Shown here: one piece after another, positions 33,343-43,150 of the stretch | How positions within the stretch are numbered: position 1 is the stretch's first letter | Layout: every line of letters begins with the position of its first letter | Assembly (NCBI GenBank): GCA_030704615.1 | Contig: CM060734.1 | Location: 63,754,042 to 63,818,041, forward strand | Reading direction: 5' to 3' | DNA: 64,000 nt | From: Takakia lepidozioides | Taxonomy: Eukaryota > Streptophyta > Takakiopsida > Takakiales > Takakiaceae | The notes under the pieces: model-generated | What the model saw: the letters and a program-made list of their open reading frames with translations, nothing else | Database searches by the model: none | What the model was told of the DNA's origin: nothing | Translations under genes and position numbers: made by a program

Positions 33343-33384
33343 GAAGCTTCTAGAAAGCTCTTAAGAGATGAGAAGCTTCTCGAA
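33343..33384 (+). promoter_or_regulatory. Two perfect heat-shock-element-like triplets
   Basis: GAAGCTTCTAGAA at 33343-33355 and GAAGCTTCTCGAA at 33372-33384 both fit GAAnnTTCnnGAA, the heat shock factor trimer site. They start 29 bp apart. No gene start is recognised downstream, so the target is unclear. Confidence 0.4.
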
Positions 33385-33666
33385 GCTTGTAGGGTTTCTC
33401 AAGGAGGTGATTGAGCTTCCATAGGGACTAGAGAAGAAGCTTCCTCCAAAGGGATTTTTAAAGACTCGAACCCTTTACACACAAGACTCTCTTTGCATTT
33501 CCTCTAACCTCTAGTGAGTTTAGACCTAAGACACATGCAATCTCATTAGGTTATGGGACCTGGACATTAACTATGCAAAGAGAGAGTTTAGAAACTAAAT
33601 ATGTCAAAAGAAGGTTGAGAGCTTTCAAAGACACACATCTTGAAGCCAATGCATCTAAGGCAAGAG

Positions 33667-34144
33667 GTTCTGACCAGTGTTGTTCTGGTTTCAGGTTCGG
33701 GACATACCAGACTGGTCCTGGTACCAGATGTATCACAAAAACTTTTATACTAGTCTGGTCTACATAATGGTGGATGTAATTTTTCCTAGATACTGGTATG
33801 AGTATGAGTATCATGACCACAACTACAAGTTTATCACATAGCAAGTATCAAGTGAAAACAAATACAAATTATATTATAAATAAGAAAATAAATATACATA
33901 AACACAAATATGTAGACATATGTACATATAAATTAGTATAGGATACATACCAGAGTAAATGAGGAAGACGGTGGGGGAGTATTAGTATTGTGGCTGGTAT
34001 GAAAAACTAATACCAGCCTGGTGTGGTATATGACCAAGTATTCTCCCAAATGATACGAGATTGGTCTGGAATTTGATACCAGTGCATATACCAATACTTT
34101 ATACCCGTCCTTCACCTACGTACGAGACCAACACTAGTTTTGAT
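33667..34144. mobile_element. hAT-type MITE, 462 bp, with 8-bp target duplication
   Basis: The element spans 33675-34136, starting CAGTGTTG and ending CAACACTA. It is flanked by GTTCTGAC (33667-33674) and GTTTTGAT (34137-34144), an 8-bp duplication with two C-to-T type differences, as expected for an aged hAT insertion. Internal CTGGTACCAG- and GGTATNA-like short repeats sit near both ends. It has no transposase. Its start matches the end of the autonomous-type hAT at 50004 (CAGTGTTG). Confidence 0.65.
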
Positions 34145-34630
34145 ACCATTATCCTATAGCACGATATATAAGGATAAAGGATTCAACATCTCAATAAGTT
34201 GATAGAGATGTCTTAAGCTAGAGACAAGAGCTAGTGGGATACTAAACTTCACCCGATCGAAACGCAGTAGCCCTTTGGGATCATAAGTTACACTTGCTCA
34301 GGCTAGAGTCCACATTTATTTTTATTGTTTGCTAAATTTAATCTATGTGTGGTCCAATATCAAAAACGTTGTAACCTTCATTGATGTGGATTCAAATATG
34401 ACGGTTACTTATCTCATGGCATAAAAGTTTGAAGCATCCAAGAAATTTGGGGAATAAGTAGATAGGTTTACAATTCGTTATGATAGAAATATCAAGGCAC
34501 TAAGATATAATGGTGAAGAAGAATAAAAATCAAAAGAGAAAGGGATAGACATTCAAAACACTGTCGTGCGCATACATATTGCTACACAACTACATCGTTG
34601 TCCAAAACCACATAACACATGTGCACACCA

Positions 34631-34745
34631 CACACTAGTATACCACTAGTCCACCACTAGTCCAACCACTAGTCCAACCACTAGGCTACAACTAGTCAGT
34701 CACTAGGCTGCCATAATGCTGCCCACTATGGCAGTCACTAGTCCA
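34631..34745. repeat. Short CCACTAGTCCA repeat tract
   Basis: CACTAG recurs about eight times in variants such as CCACTAGTCCAA and CACTAGGCTG within about 115 bp. It is a decaying minisatellite-like tract downstream (in minus-strand terms) of the PHD-finger gypsy fragment. Confidence 0.5.
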
Positions 34746-35009
34746 CACAATCGGCCCCCTAGCTGGTGCTTAGGTCCCTCTAAGTCCAGGTAGCCACAAG
34801 ATGTGATAGTGACCATAGCCTCACTAAGTCCTCCACCACTATCCCTACTACACTCAAACTCGATAGATCAAGAGGCCGGGTGCAAGAGTTGCCCCATCGT
34901 TAGTCGCAGTCTTGCAACATGTGAACTTGAGCTTGGGATCTCATGTATTGACTTCTATGAGCTTGGCCTCCCATGTCTTGTTAGCTGCCTCCAGTCATGT
35001 TCACTGCCA

Positions 35010-35673
35010 CTATCCCAAGCAGTGTGGACACAACCAATCTCCGTCAGGAACCTTCTCAAGAGGTGGTGTCAAGCATCCCATATGCCAACCCCTTGAGCAT
35101 CGATCACACACCAGCATGGTAGCTGCCCCTTTGGCAGACCCACAGAGCATGCACCTCAAACCTGCAGGTACCACTGCCAAGTTTGGGTCAACTCTGCCAT
35201 CGACATTGGGAAGGTGACATGGCGCACAATTACGCACATGGTCCTTCCAAGTCATGCCATCCCGACCCTCCAAGATCAGGACCCCTGAGGGCAACACCTC
35301 TCGAACCCTCAGAATAACACGCCCTGCAGTAACATCCAGAGTCGTAGGAGCAGTCTGCTGCAAATAAACATAGTCACCAGGGCTAAACCTCCGAACCCCA
35401 GGAGGATATCCTCCACCACGTATAGTGGCATACCTCAACGTATCACGGTGTTGTGCAATGGCAAGGTTCTCAAAAGCCATGGGCATGACTTTCTTGAACA
35501 ACTCTGATCACATGCACGTACCCACACGTCCGGATCGTCAAGGTTAAGGACTTGAGCAGTGTCCCTACGAATGGCTGTAGGCAAATCCGGCTCTCGGCCA
35601 AAGAGAAGGAAATATGGTGAGAAGGAGGCAATCTGTCCCAGAGTCCTTTAGCAACGTCTCTACGTCTTACCAC
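35010..35673 (-). pseudogene. Gypsy-type integrase C-terminus carrying a PHD finger
   Basis: On the minus strand the region near 35600 reads an integrase end (SPYFLLFGREPDLPTA-like, in a frame shifted from the next). A frame at 35501-35010 follows with FSPGDYVYLQQ, the usual retroelement post-integrase segment. A complete C4HC3 PHD finger comes next: CMLC, CDRC, WHMGC and WLCPHC with correct spacing, ending in a stop. PHD fingers read histone H3 tails, so it occupies the place a chromodomain holds in chromoviruses and could steer integration. RT and RNase H were not found upstream, so the copy is a fragment. Confidence 0.7.
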
Positions 35674-35844
35674 CGTAACCTAAGGGCCATGTTTGACACA
35701 TACGATCACCAAGACGATCCCAACACAACCTCCACACACCCGAAGCAGGTACCCAGCCAACAGCCGGCTTCTTCCAAAAGGACCTCCAGCGAAGTTCGTA
35801 GCTCCTCCAAGCATACGAGCTCAAAGTGATCTAGGGGTCCCGCT

Positions 35845-36120
35845 ATGGCTGATGGCCCCACAGAACCCAGCACCATGTCGTCCCCATTGACACCTGCAGG
35901 AGCAACACCTGCCCAGACCCCAATTGTTACTCCAGTCGGAGCAGACATCACACATTTGTGGCTTGGAAGCAGAACCATGGAAGAAAGAGCCCGCAAGGCA
36001 GGAGACCCCCCTATCTTGGAGCTATGGTCACAAGAAGAACTCATCCGACTTGGGGTGGTGCCGAGAGAGAGCGAAGAAATGGTGCACTATCGACGTGTTT
36101 TTCCTCGAGTGCCTAAGTGA
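35845..36120 (+). CDS. Hypothetical small protein
   Basis: A 91-codon frame from ATG 35845 (MADGPTEPSTM), with a proline/threonine-rich first third and a charged second half, ending 10 bp before the palindrome array. Possibly a gag-like or retroelement remnant. No domain is recognised, and chance is possible. Confidence 0.2.
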   Translation: MADGPTEPSTMSSPLTPAGATPAQTPIVTPVGADITHLWLGSRTMEERARKAGDPPILELWSQEELIRLGVVPRESEEMVHYRRVFPRVPK

Positions 36121-36129
36121 CTACAAGAG

Positions 36130-36687
36130 ACGGTGTAGCCGCATTTCCGTCCAGCACGTCCAAAAGGCGGTGTAGCATATCCGACCAGCACGATGGGATG
36201 CGGTGCCACATTTCCGTCCAGCACATGGGAATGCTTTGCCGCATTTCCGTGAAAGGGTCTGCAAATGGACAAGAATGATGTCCGTTATGGAAATGCGGTG
36301 CCGCATTTCCATGTCCGTCATCGAAATTTCTTATTGGAAAATGGAATGCGGTGCCGATTCCTCCAGATGGGTCTGTAGTTGGAAAAACGTCCATCTCCAA
36401 AATGGAAATGCGGCACCGCATTTCCATGTTCGCCATTTGGACCTCCGTGTTCGACCACGGTGTTCGACCTCTGCATGCGGGGTGGCATCCAGGAAATGAG
36501 CTTGCAAAACCCAAAACTACCGTGTCGAAAACGGAAATGCGGTGGCCGAACAGTTTCTGATGTCCAAACCTGGAAACGGAAATTTTTTCTTGCCCATGTT
36601 TTGGAAATGCGGTGTTGCATTTCCAAAAGAGGTTTTTGCAGCTGCCAAATTTTCGATCCTACATGGAAATGCGGTGCCGCATATCCG
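36130..36687. repeat. Array of nine 24-bp palindromes at about 62-bp spacing
   Basis: The consensus is arm TGGAAATGCGG, centre TG, then the reverse-complement arm CCGCATTTCCA. Copies begin near 36130, 36194, 36227, 36288, 36342, 36402, 36532, 36602 and 36664. The copy at 36288-36311 is a perfect dyad; others lose part of one arm or have CA at the centre. Most intervals are 54-70 bp, with one of 130 and one of 33. Spacers are not conserved apart from a recurring GTCCAGCAC/GTCCGTCA phrase in the first half. The matching peptide repeats in all frames are a by-product. Confidence 0.8.
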
Positions 36688-37015
36688 ATTTTGGGAGGAC
36701 TTGGTTTGGACGATGGTGTCGCTGAGGAGCACATGGGAGAGGGGACATGGAGGACGGAGAGAATTTCATTTATATACTCTGGAAGAGAATTTAAATGTAC
36801 AGAGAATTCATTAAAATCATCAGTATCGTCGTCCTGTCCTTGACTGTCCGCCTCCGCCTCCACCCCATCCTTGCCTTTCTCATCTCAGCGGACTGCTCGT
36901 TGGCCAGACTTTCGAAAATCCCATCTTCCCCTTGCAGAACCGTCCATCTCACCTCCGTTGGGTCGTCGTCATCCCTGTCTGCATCGCTCTCATCCGCTGA
37001 ATCCCATATGAACTT

Positions 37016-37396
37016 TCACACCCGTCTACCTGTCTCAGCTGTTGCCAACTCTTTCCTTATCCTTTTGTCCTCCCTAGCCCTCTCCAAAATCTGCTCTAAT
37101 TTACTGGGATTCTCACATCGTCTAATCGCTGTATTTGCGAGTTTAGCTGCATAACTAGGAAGGGAGTAGTCCCTCACCGGGCTCGTCATGAAGTCGGCCC
37201 TCGCAAAGAACGGGACATTCTTCCTGGCAGGAAGTGTAGGGCCTACGTAGGTGGACAGTCCCCCAAGGAGAGGACGGAATTTTTTAGAAGCATAGTGCAA
37301 CCGATGTATCACAGAGCTCGGAGGATGGGGGGGATGAGGGGGATGAGGAAGAAGGAGGGCCAAGTTCCTCGGAAGGTGTAGGAAAGTAGTTCCCAT
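37016..37396 (-). CDS. Unrecognised open frame, possibly a transposon fragment
   Basis: The frame encodes a proline-rich start and then a coherent helical, basic C-terminal half (SKLEQILERAREDKRIRKEL). The composition looks protein-like, unlike neighbouring frames, but I recognise no family. It lies inside the interval bounded by the candidate inverted repeats at 31910 and 37640. Confidence 0.25.
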   Translation of the reverse strand: MGTTFLHLPRNLALLLPHPPHPPHPPSSVIHRLHYASKKFRPLLGGLSTYVGPTLPARKNVPFFARADFMTSPVRDYSLPSYAAKLANTAIRRCENPSKLEQILERAREDKRIRKELATAETGRRV

Positions 37397-37521
37397 TCAT
37401 GCTATGACAGTTAGGACACACTTGTATAGGCGTGGCTTGCCACCAAATTTGCAATAAAATGTTGCATTTCATTGCTATGACGAGTCCACATGACCCTATT
37501 TCCGTGGACACAATTCGGCCC

Positions 37522-37522
<1 letters not shown>

Positions 37523-37564
<42 letters not shown>

Positions 37565-37597
37565 TTAAATAATTTTTTTTAATTTTTTAATAATAAT
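37523..37597. repeat. Poly(T) and AT low-complexity tract
   Basis: A run of 32 T is followed by an AAATTT-type AT stretch. It could be the tail of a minus-strand retroposon or simple sequence. Confidence 0.8.
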
Positions 37598-37601
37598 TTT
37601 T

Positions 37602-37672
37602 TCCGCTCATGCTCATGCCGCTCATGAAATAGCACCCCCCTATTTCATGAGCATGAGCGGCATGAGCGGAGT
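37602..37672. repeat. Hairpin built from CCGCTCATG units
   Basis: CTCATGAAATAG at 37621-37632 pairs perfectly with CTATTTCATGAG downstream across a short C-rich loop. The outer arms consist of CCGCTCATG and CTCATG units in a slightly different order on each side. The inner left arm plus CACCCCCC is the candidate right terminal repeat matching 31910-31930. Confidence 0.6.
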
Positions 37673-37868
37673 ACGAACACAATCGGTTTTCATGAGCAGA
37701 AGTACAAATTTTGAAAATAAAAAATATTAAAAACATTAATTTAATGCAATGTGTCAGAAAAAAAAACAGATATATTATTCATTGATTGAAGGGAAAATTG
37801 TAGTTTTGAGAGTTGTGCTCATGATATTTCGTCTTCCGCTCATGCCAATTCCCAACGACATGTGCAAA

Positions 37869-38190
37869 AGTGGCGCCGAATTTCGCGGTAATAGGGTCCG
37901 CAAGCGGAAAAAACCACGAAGTATTTCGCGGTAATAAGTCTCTCTGGCGAAAAATGGTGTCGAATTCCGCGGCTATAGGTCTCCTCATGACAGGTGTGTA
38001 AGCCCAAGATTTTGAAAATGTGGCACTGAATTTCGGTACATGGTGCCGGGGGATTGCACAGATGTTGGACAGTTCTGGGCCATGTAACTGGAAATTCGGC
38101 GCCATTTTTCCAGACACAGGGGTACCAGTGCATGTTGGGACTTAGCCAGTTTTCGGCCCAAAATAGAGAAATTCGGCGTCATTTTCCAGA
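37869..38190. repeat. Second palindrome-rich array (GGCGCCGAATTTC type)
   Basis: Variants of GGCGCCGAATTTCGCGG occur near 37869, 37915, 37955 and 38020, and in inverted form (GAAATTCGGCGCC/TC) near 38090 and 38168, about 40-79 bp apart. The copy near 38088 is a dyad, with CTGGAAA and TTTCCAG outer arms around GGCGCC. It resembles the array at 36130-36687 in layout, and both use a GGAAAT...ATTTCC outer arm, but the cores differ. Confidence 0.55.
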
Positions 38191-38876
38191 AATGGCCCCA
38201 CAACTGCTTCTGTTGGATCTCAGTTTGAATGGAATATTGCCTCATTCTAGGAGTTCGTGTCGGGCAAGCTAATTTAGCCCGGACTACACGGTTCCCCCTG
38301 TCGTACGCCCGATGGTTGGAGAGAAGGGACTTGGTTGATCCTCCCTTGAGTTCATCTTGAGCGATCAGAGGACTATGGGCATGCGCAAGCCTCTGCCGAC
38401 CTAACCTTCTCGTCGATGACCTTATGCGGTAATCCCTCCCATTCTTCCTTAGAGGTACGAACCTCTTTTTGAAGGTGGGGCATATAAGTTTTCCAACTAG
38501 GGGTTGAGACTTGACCCTATGTTTGTGAGTGCCTTGAGCGCATGCTTGCCCATAGTGAGCAAGATTTTTGTCGCTAAACAAGGAGAAGCAAACATAAAAA
38601 AGCTTACGGTTGGAACGAAAGTGCCTCATTCTTCAATTAGAGAACCTTATCTCGTGAGGGCGGGAGTCCTTGCATAAGACATAATAGTCTTATTGCATCC
38701 CTTTAGGCACAATAGGCGCACTTTGTATGCATTTGTCTTGATTTCCATTGCATTTGTATTTGGGTCCGAACCGGCCCCCCTTAATTTTTACTGTGTCTCT
38801 TTCCAGTATTTTTTCTACTTTTTGTTACCTTTGCAAGCCTTTGCTAACCACCCTAAACCCTAAACTCATTTTTCCC

Positions 38877-39921
38877 ATGGCGGAACTAGCAGGTAACAAA
38901 CGTCCATGTCCTAGCTTAGGCGTCGGCCCTTCTCATGCATCCGCGTCTTCTTCTTCTAGCATGGATATCTCCATTCCTCCCCCTTTGCTTGCATTTGTGC
39001 ATACATCGGTCAAGGAATTCAAAAGTCTTAGGCATGAGCATGAAAAAACTTCCAAGTACCTTCAAAAATTGCGAGTGCAATTCGAAGAAGGCACCATACC
39101 CAACTCCCTTAGAATGAGTCCTCCTAAACTTCAAATAGGAGATCCCGAGGCCCAATCTGTCCTTGATGCGAGCCTGGCCGAATGCACAACCACATATCGG
39201 ATCAAGTGCTTTGAAGCACTCATCAAAGCCAAGAATCTCGACTTGCTAGCTTGACCCACAAGCTCGAGCAATCGAAACCGGTCTTTGAGACTCGCCTCTC
39301 GGATTTGATTTCGCCTTTACGATCCTTAAATTTGATAGGTGACAAATCTAAGTCTTCCATTGAGTCGTGGCATCTTCATCTTAGCAATCTCTTTGTTACT
39401 CATGTAGATGCATTTCTTATTCACAAACAACTTTCCGACGTCAGCAAGGCCGCGGCTATCGCCGCTCCCAACGTTGCTCGGGAAGGTGCTATGGAAGAAG
39501 CGGAGACCCTCCTTGTGGAACCGTCCATTGCTACACTCGTGAAACGCGAGGTGGTCAAGGAAGTCCTCAAGGAGGTGAAGAAGGTGGTGAACTCCATCCA
39601 GGTGAAACCCAGAAGCTTGGGACCAAACCGGCTAGTAAGCCTAAGACGAATCTTGGCGGAAAGTCGGGAAACGGCAAACAGCAAAAAGGTATCCGGGTCT
39701 CCACCCGTTTTGTTGCGTCACCTACCTCTTTCAACAAGAGGTCAGGCCCGAACCGCACAACCGGTTCTGGTACGGGAGGCCGAAAACCTTCAGTGAGGGT
39801 CAACGGTAAACCGGCCACGACGAAGGGTTCGACGACGACGACAACGAAGACGAAGCAGCCATACGTACCTCCTCACAGGCGTGGGGGCGCACGAGGAGTC
39901 TCTTCTGGTACCCGCTCGTAG
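38877..39921 (+). pseudogene. Penelope-like ORF1 (frame-broken)
   Basis: It starts MAELAGNKRPCPS at 38877. The first frame runs to 39254, a second (39251-39796) continues the same kind of charged, helical sequence (KREVVKEVLKEVKKVV), and a third runs to a TAG at 39919-39921 with a basic, glycine-rich end (YVPPHRRGGARG). The three pieces join naturally and indicate two frameshifts in one protein. N-terminal helical domains precede RT in Penelope-like elements. The basic tail suggests nucleic-acid binding. Confidence 0.55.
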
Positions 39922-39938
39922 ACCCGAAGACTTACACT

Positions 39939-41087
39939 TTGTTGCTCTTTGCTAGGAAGACTCCCTCCCAAGTGGAATGCAGGGTCACCAACAGTGCTAT
40001 CCAAAACTATAGCAAGAGGGTTCTCTCCTTTGCGGAGCGACAACTCCTGGGCCTTGGTCTCAATTACATTCCTCGTCCTCTTTCCCCTTCCCGATCTTCA
40101 ATCATCACCGAATTCAACAATTTTGCTCGAAGCTTGAGGTTGCGAACGTTCTTCTCCGGCAAAGACAATGACGAGGTTCATCTTTGGCGCGTTCCAAATC
40201 CATCATTCAATCCGCCAGTGGAATCTCAACCGCTCAAGGCCATCATTCGAGAAGGTAATGATCTTTTGTCTAGCCGTTTGGATCGAATCGCCCGCAATGC
40301 ACGACCTTGTCTGCCGAGACACTTGAGACTTGCTCTCAAAAGATTGAGGACGGATCCGGACCTTGTCATCAAGCCGGACGACAAAAATCTTGGTCTTGTG
40401 CTTATGGACAAGTCTTGGTACATGCAAGAGGCGATGCGGCAACTCTCAGACACCGAAGTTTATCGTCCCGTGGATTCCGTACCGTGGGAAGAACTTTGGT
40501 CGAGGTTGGAGGTGCTAGCTTGCCATCCAATCTACAGGTTTGTGATCTCCACCAAAGAATGGAATTACATCCGCCAACGCCCTCGGTCGTCCATGGACTT
40601 TCGAGCTTGTGCTTTGTACTTCATTCCGAAGGTGCACAAACCCGTGCTTGTTGGAAGACCCATTTGTTCCTACAACAACTACATCTTCGAGCATGCTTCA
40701 ATTTGGCTCCATCACCAACTCCTTCCGGTACTTCTCAAGGAACCCACTCATTTGGTTGATTCTCTCACACTTCTTCGAGAGGTTTCCCAACTCGAGGTCC
40801 CCTCGCATGCTCTTCTTTTTACGTTTGACGTGGAATCTTTATATCCCAGCATCATCACCGAGCTCGGCTTGTATGAGCTCGAATGTGCTATTGGAGGTAA
40901 TTTCACCAAACACAAAAAAGACCTGATCATGACCCTCGCTGGATTAGTCTTGAAACACCATTACCTTGAGTTCAATGGTAGTTTTTGGCACCAAATTCGC
41001 GGGACCGCAATGGGGAGCAATTTTGCAGTTGTTTATGCTTGTTTGTTCCTTTGTCGGTTGGAGATGTACATGGAGTTTAGGGTTTAG
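39939..41087 (+). pseudogene. Penelope-like reverse transcriptase, 3'-truncated
   Basis: One open frame of about 382 codons without an ATG. Motifs in order: FAERQLLGLGLNYIP, KPDDKNLGLVLMDKSWY, LYFIPKVHKP, GRPICSYNNY, the metal-binding FDVESLYPSI and the Penelope signature GTAMGSNFAVVYACLF. It then runs into the TTTAGGG tract and stops, before the YIDD box. The second copy at 41906-43150 retains that box. Confidence 0.85.
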
Positions 41088-41093
41088 GGTTTA

Positions 41094-41905
41094 CAAAAGA
41101 GTGGAAACAAATACATGTAGCAGTGCAACAGAGTCCGAACCGCGAATGCACCAGGTGCATTAGTAGCAAAGTGCAAACAAGTTTTTAGGGAGGCCAGTTA
41201 TGGACACCTTAGAAAACTTGTAGAAATATCTAGCCTGTGAATCAAAACTAAAAGAATCGATCCTGAGACACAAAAAAACTAGAATAGAACAGAGTGGAAG
41301 TGATGTTGCAACGTTCTAAAATGCAAATGCAAAGATATGCAAGAGGCAAGTGTGTGTGATGAAACTAATTCACTGTAAGGACAGGAGAATATTAACCTAT
41401 TTCTAAGAAAGAGAATAGACACACTAAAGAACAGTCTTAGAAGGAGATCTAACATGCAACACTCGAAAAGGAGTTTAAAACATGCACTACAATAGACACA
41501 AAGCAAATGAATGCAATGAACTATGCAGAAGATCTAATCTAAAACTCAACAACAACAACAACGCCGCCAATGAGACAAAGAGACAAGAACACAAGATGCA
41601 GCAAAACGAATCTCTATGATCCCCAAACTAGTTTCGCTCAGCGCGTGAGCTCATCAGTGGGAAAGAGAAGGAAAAGAGATACAATGTGCACCCCTCACCC
41701 CGCTTATATACTGCGGAAAGTGAACTTGTCTCGGGGGGGGGGAGAGAGAAAAAAATACCTAATGGATGGAAAACATCCAAAATTGTCTTGGCTGGAGAGA
41801 TATCCAACGCATGAAAATCTAGATGAAAAACATCCTAATGTTCTCTCCAAAATGGATAATCATCCAAACTAGAAGCTAACTACATGTCTCAAATACAACT
41901 AGCCT
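41094..41905. other. Spacer between convergent Penelope-like copies
   Basis: AT-rich sequence with no gene recognised. It contains a short ACA repeat (about 41549-41562) and a run of G near 41735. It may include the 3' untranslated region of copy 2. Confidence 0.4.
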
Positions 41906-43150
41906 CTACATTTGTAACATAGCACGAACTAGATAGGAACGCAAGTTCCGTGCCCTCTTCCAACATACCATAGGTCTGTCAAAGGACGCTAACTGCGGAA
42001 CTTTCAAAAAGCCCTCATGAAGTTTAGGGTTTAGGACTCCCTCAAAGCTTAGAGCTTGAGTATAACGCGAATGCTCAAGTTTCAGAACCAAGGGGGACCG
42101 CTTGCCCGTCAACTTACGAGTGGACTCTGAAATCAACAGTGTAGCACGTTGTGCATAGTTACAAAGCACAAAACACTCCAAGATAAAAGACTTTGGATAG
42201 CCTCGATCACGCAGTCGCTCATAGAACAGTTGCCTGATCTCAGAAAAACTTGCCCGTGTGCTCTCCCTCAAAGTGTAACGTCGTAATTCGCCAATGATGA
42301 ATGCTCGTTTTTGGTGTCGTGGATGACACGAGGTCCATGGCAAATACTGGTATTTGTTGAGTGCCTTTTGATGACATCTTGAAGATAAAATCCCATGGTT
42401 GACAAAATCAACTCCCTTGAAGAACTGAATATCAAGAATGTCAACCGTAGACTCAGAGATTACCCTTTGAATCCGAATTGTGGGACTAAGAGAATTGTAT
42501 CCATCGAGCCAAGCCTCCAAACTTGCCCGAGATCCTGCCCAAATTCCAAATCCATCATCGATGTATCTCTTGTAGTATAGAGGCCACATGCCTCCTCCAG
42601 CACCAACCAACTCTCTTCTAAGCTGCAAAGAAAGAGACAAGCATAAACAACAGCAAAGTTGCTACCGATTGCCGTGCCTCGGATCTGATGCCAATAGCTT
42701 GAACCAAATTGAAGATAGTTATTCTCCAACACCATGCGAGAAAGACTCAGGACGAATCTTTCAAACTGAGGTGACTTGAACTTGTCGGCAATCATCTCCT
42801 TCAATCGTCGAAGCCCGTCCCCAGTAGGAATGCTAGGATACAATGACTCCACATCAAAGGTGAACAAAAGCACGTCGCCAGGAAATTGCCTATCCGACAG
42901 ATCTTTCAACAAAGATATAGAATCTATCAAATGGTTATCTTCCTCAAGCAGAATGGGAAACAGATGGTGATGCAACCACTTGGATGCGTGCTCAAAAACA
43001 TATCCGTTGTATGAACAAATCGGCCTCCCGACCACCACAGGCTTGTGCATTTTGGGCACGAGATAAAACATGCAGGGTCGGTAGCCCCCTTGGGGCTTGA
43101 ACGCCAAAAAGTCCCTTGTCTGCCCGTCAATCAAACCAATGGCTTTGTCG
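41906..43150 (-). pseudogene. Penelope-like element copy 2, RT core and thumb
   Basis: On the minus strand: FYLVPKMHKPVVVGRPICSY, FTFDVESLYPSIP, HQIRGTAIGSNFAVVYAC, then after a frameshift near 42640 LYYKRYIDDGFGIW (catalytic YIDD) and the long C-terminal part ending at 41906. The 5' end is truncated and runs in frame into a gypsy integrase segment (LVYGVEFIMPID). No GIY-YIG endonuclease follows the RT. Near the 3' end the coding strand contains CCTAAACCCTAAA (complement of 42023-42035). Copy 2 is convergent with copy 1. Confidence 0.85.

Larger units (their letters stand above)
38851..41093 (+). mobile_element. Penelope-like element copy 1, bounded by telomere-like tracts
   Basis: A Penelope-like fragment lies between CCCTAAACCCTAAAC (38851-38865) and TTTAGGGTTTAGGGTTTA (41076-41093). 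ORF1-like coding (38877-39921) is followed by RT coding (about 39890-41075). The RT stops just after the GTAMGS motif, so the catalytic Y-DD box and anything C-terminal are missing. No GIY-YIG endonuclease is seen. The polarity of the tracts (C-rich at the 5' edge, G-rich at the 3' edge) is what chromosome-end capping and break healing would give, respectively. Confidence 0.7.

Noticed and set aside
36130-36687. CRISPR-like look: short palindromic repeats separated by variable spacers of similar length
   Set aside because: The repeats are degenerate, vary in symmetry and lie in plant nuclear DNA with no cas genes or leader. A palindromic minisatellite explains them better.
37985-38629. A 214-residue minus-strand protein
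   Set aside because: Part of its length is the translated palindrome array and the rest has no recognisable pattern, so a gene is not supported.
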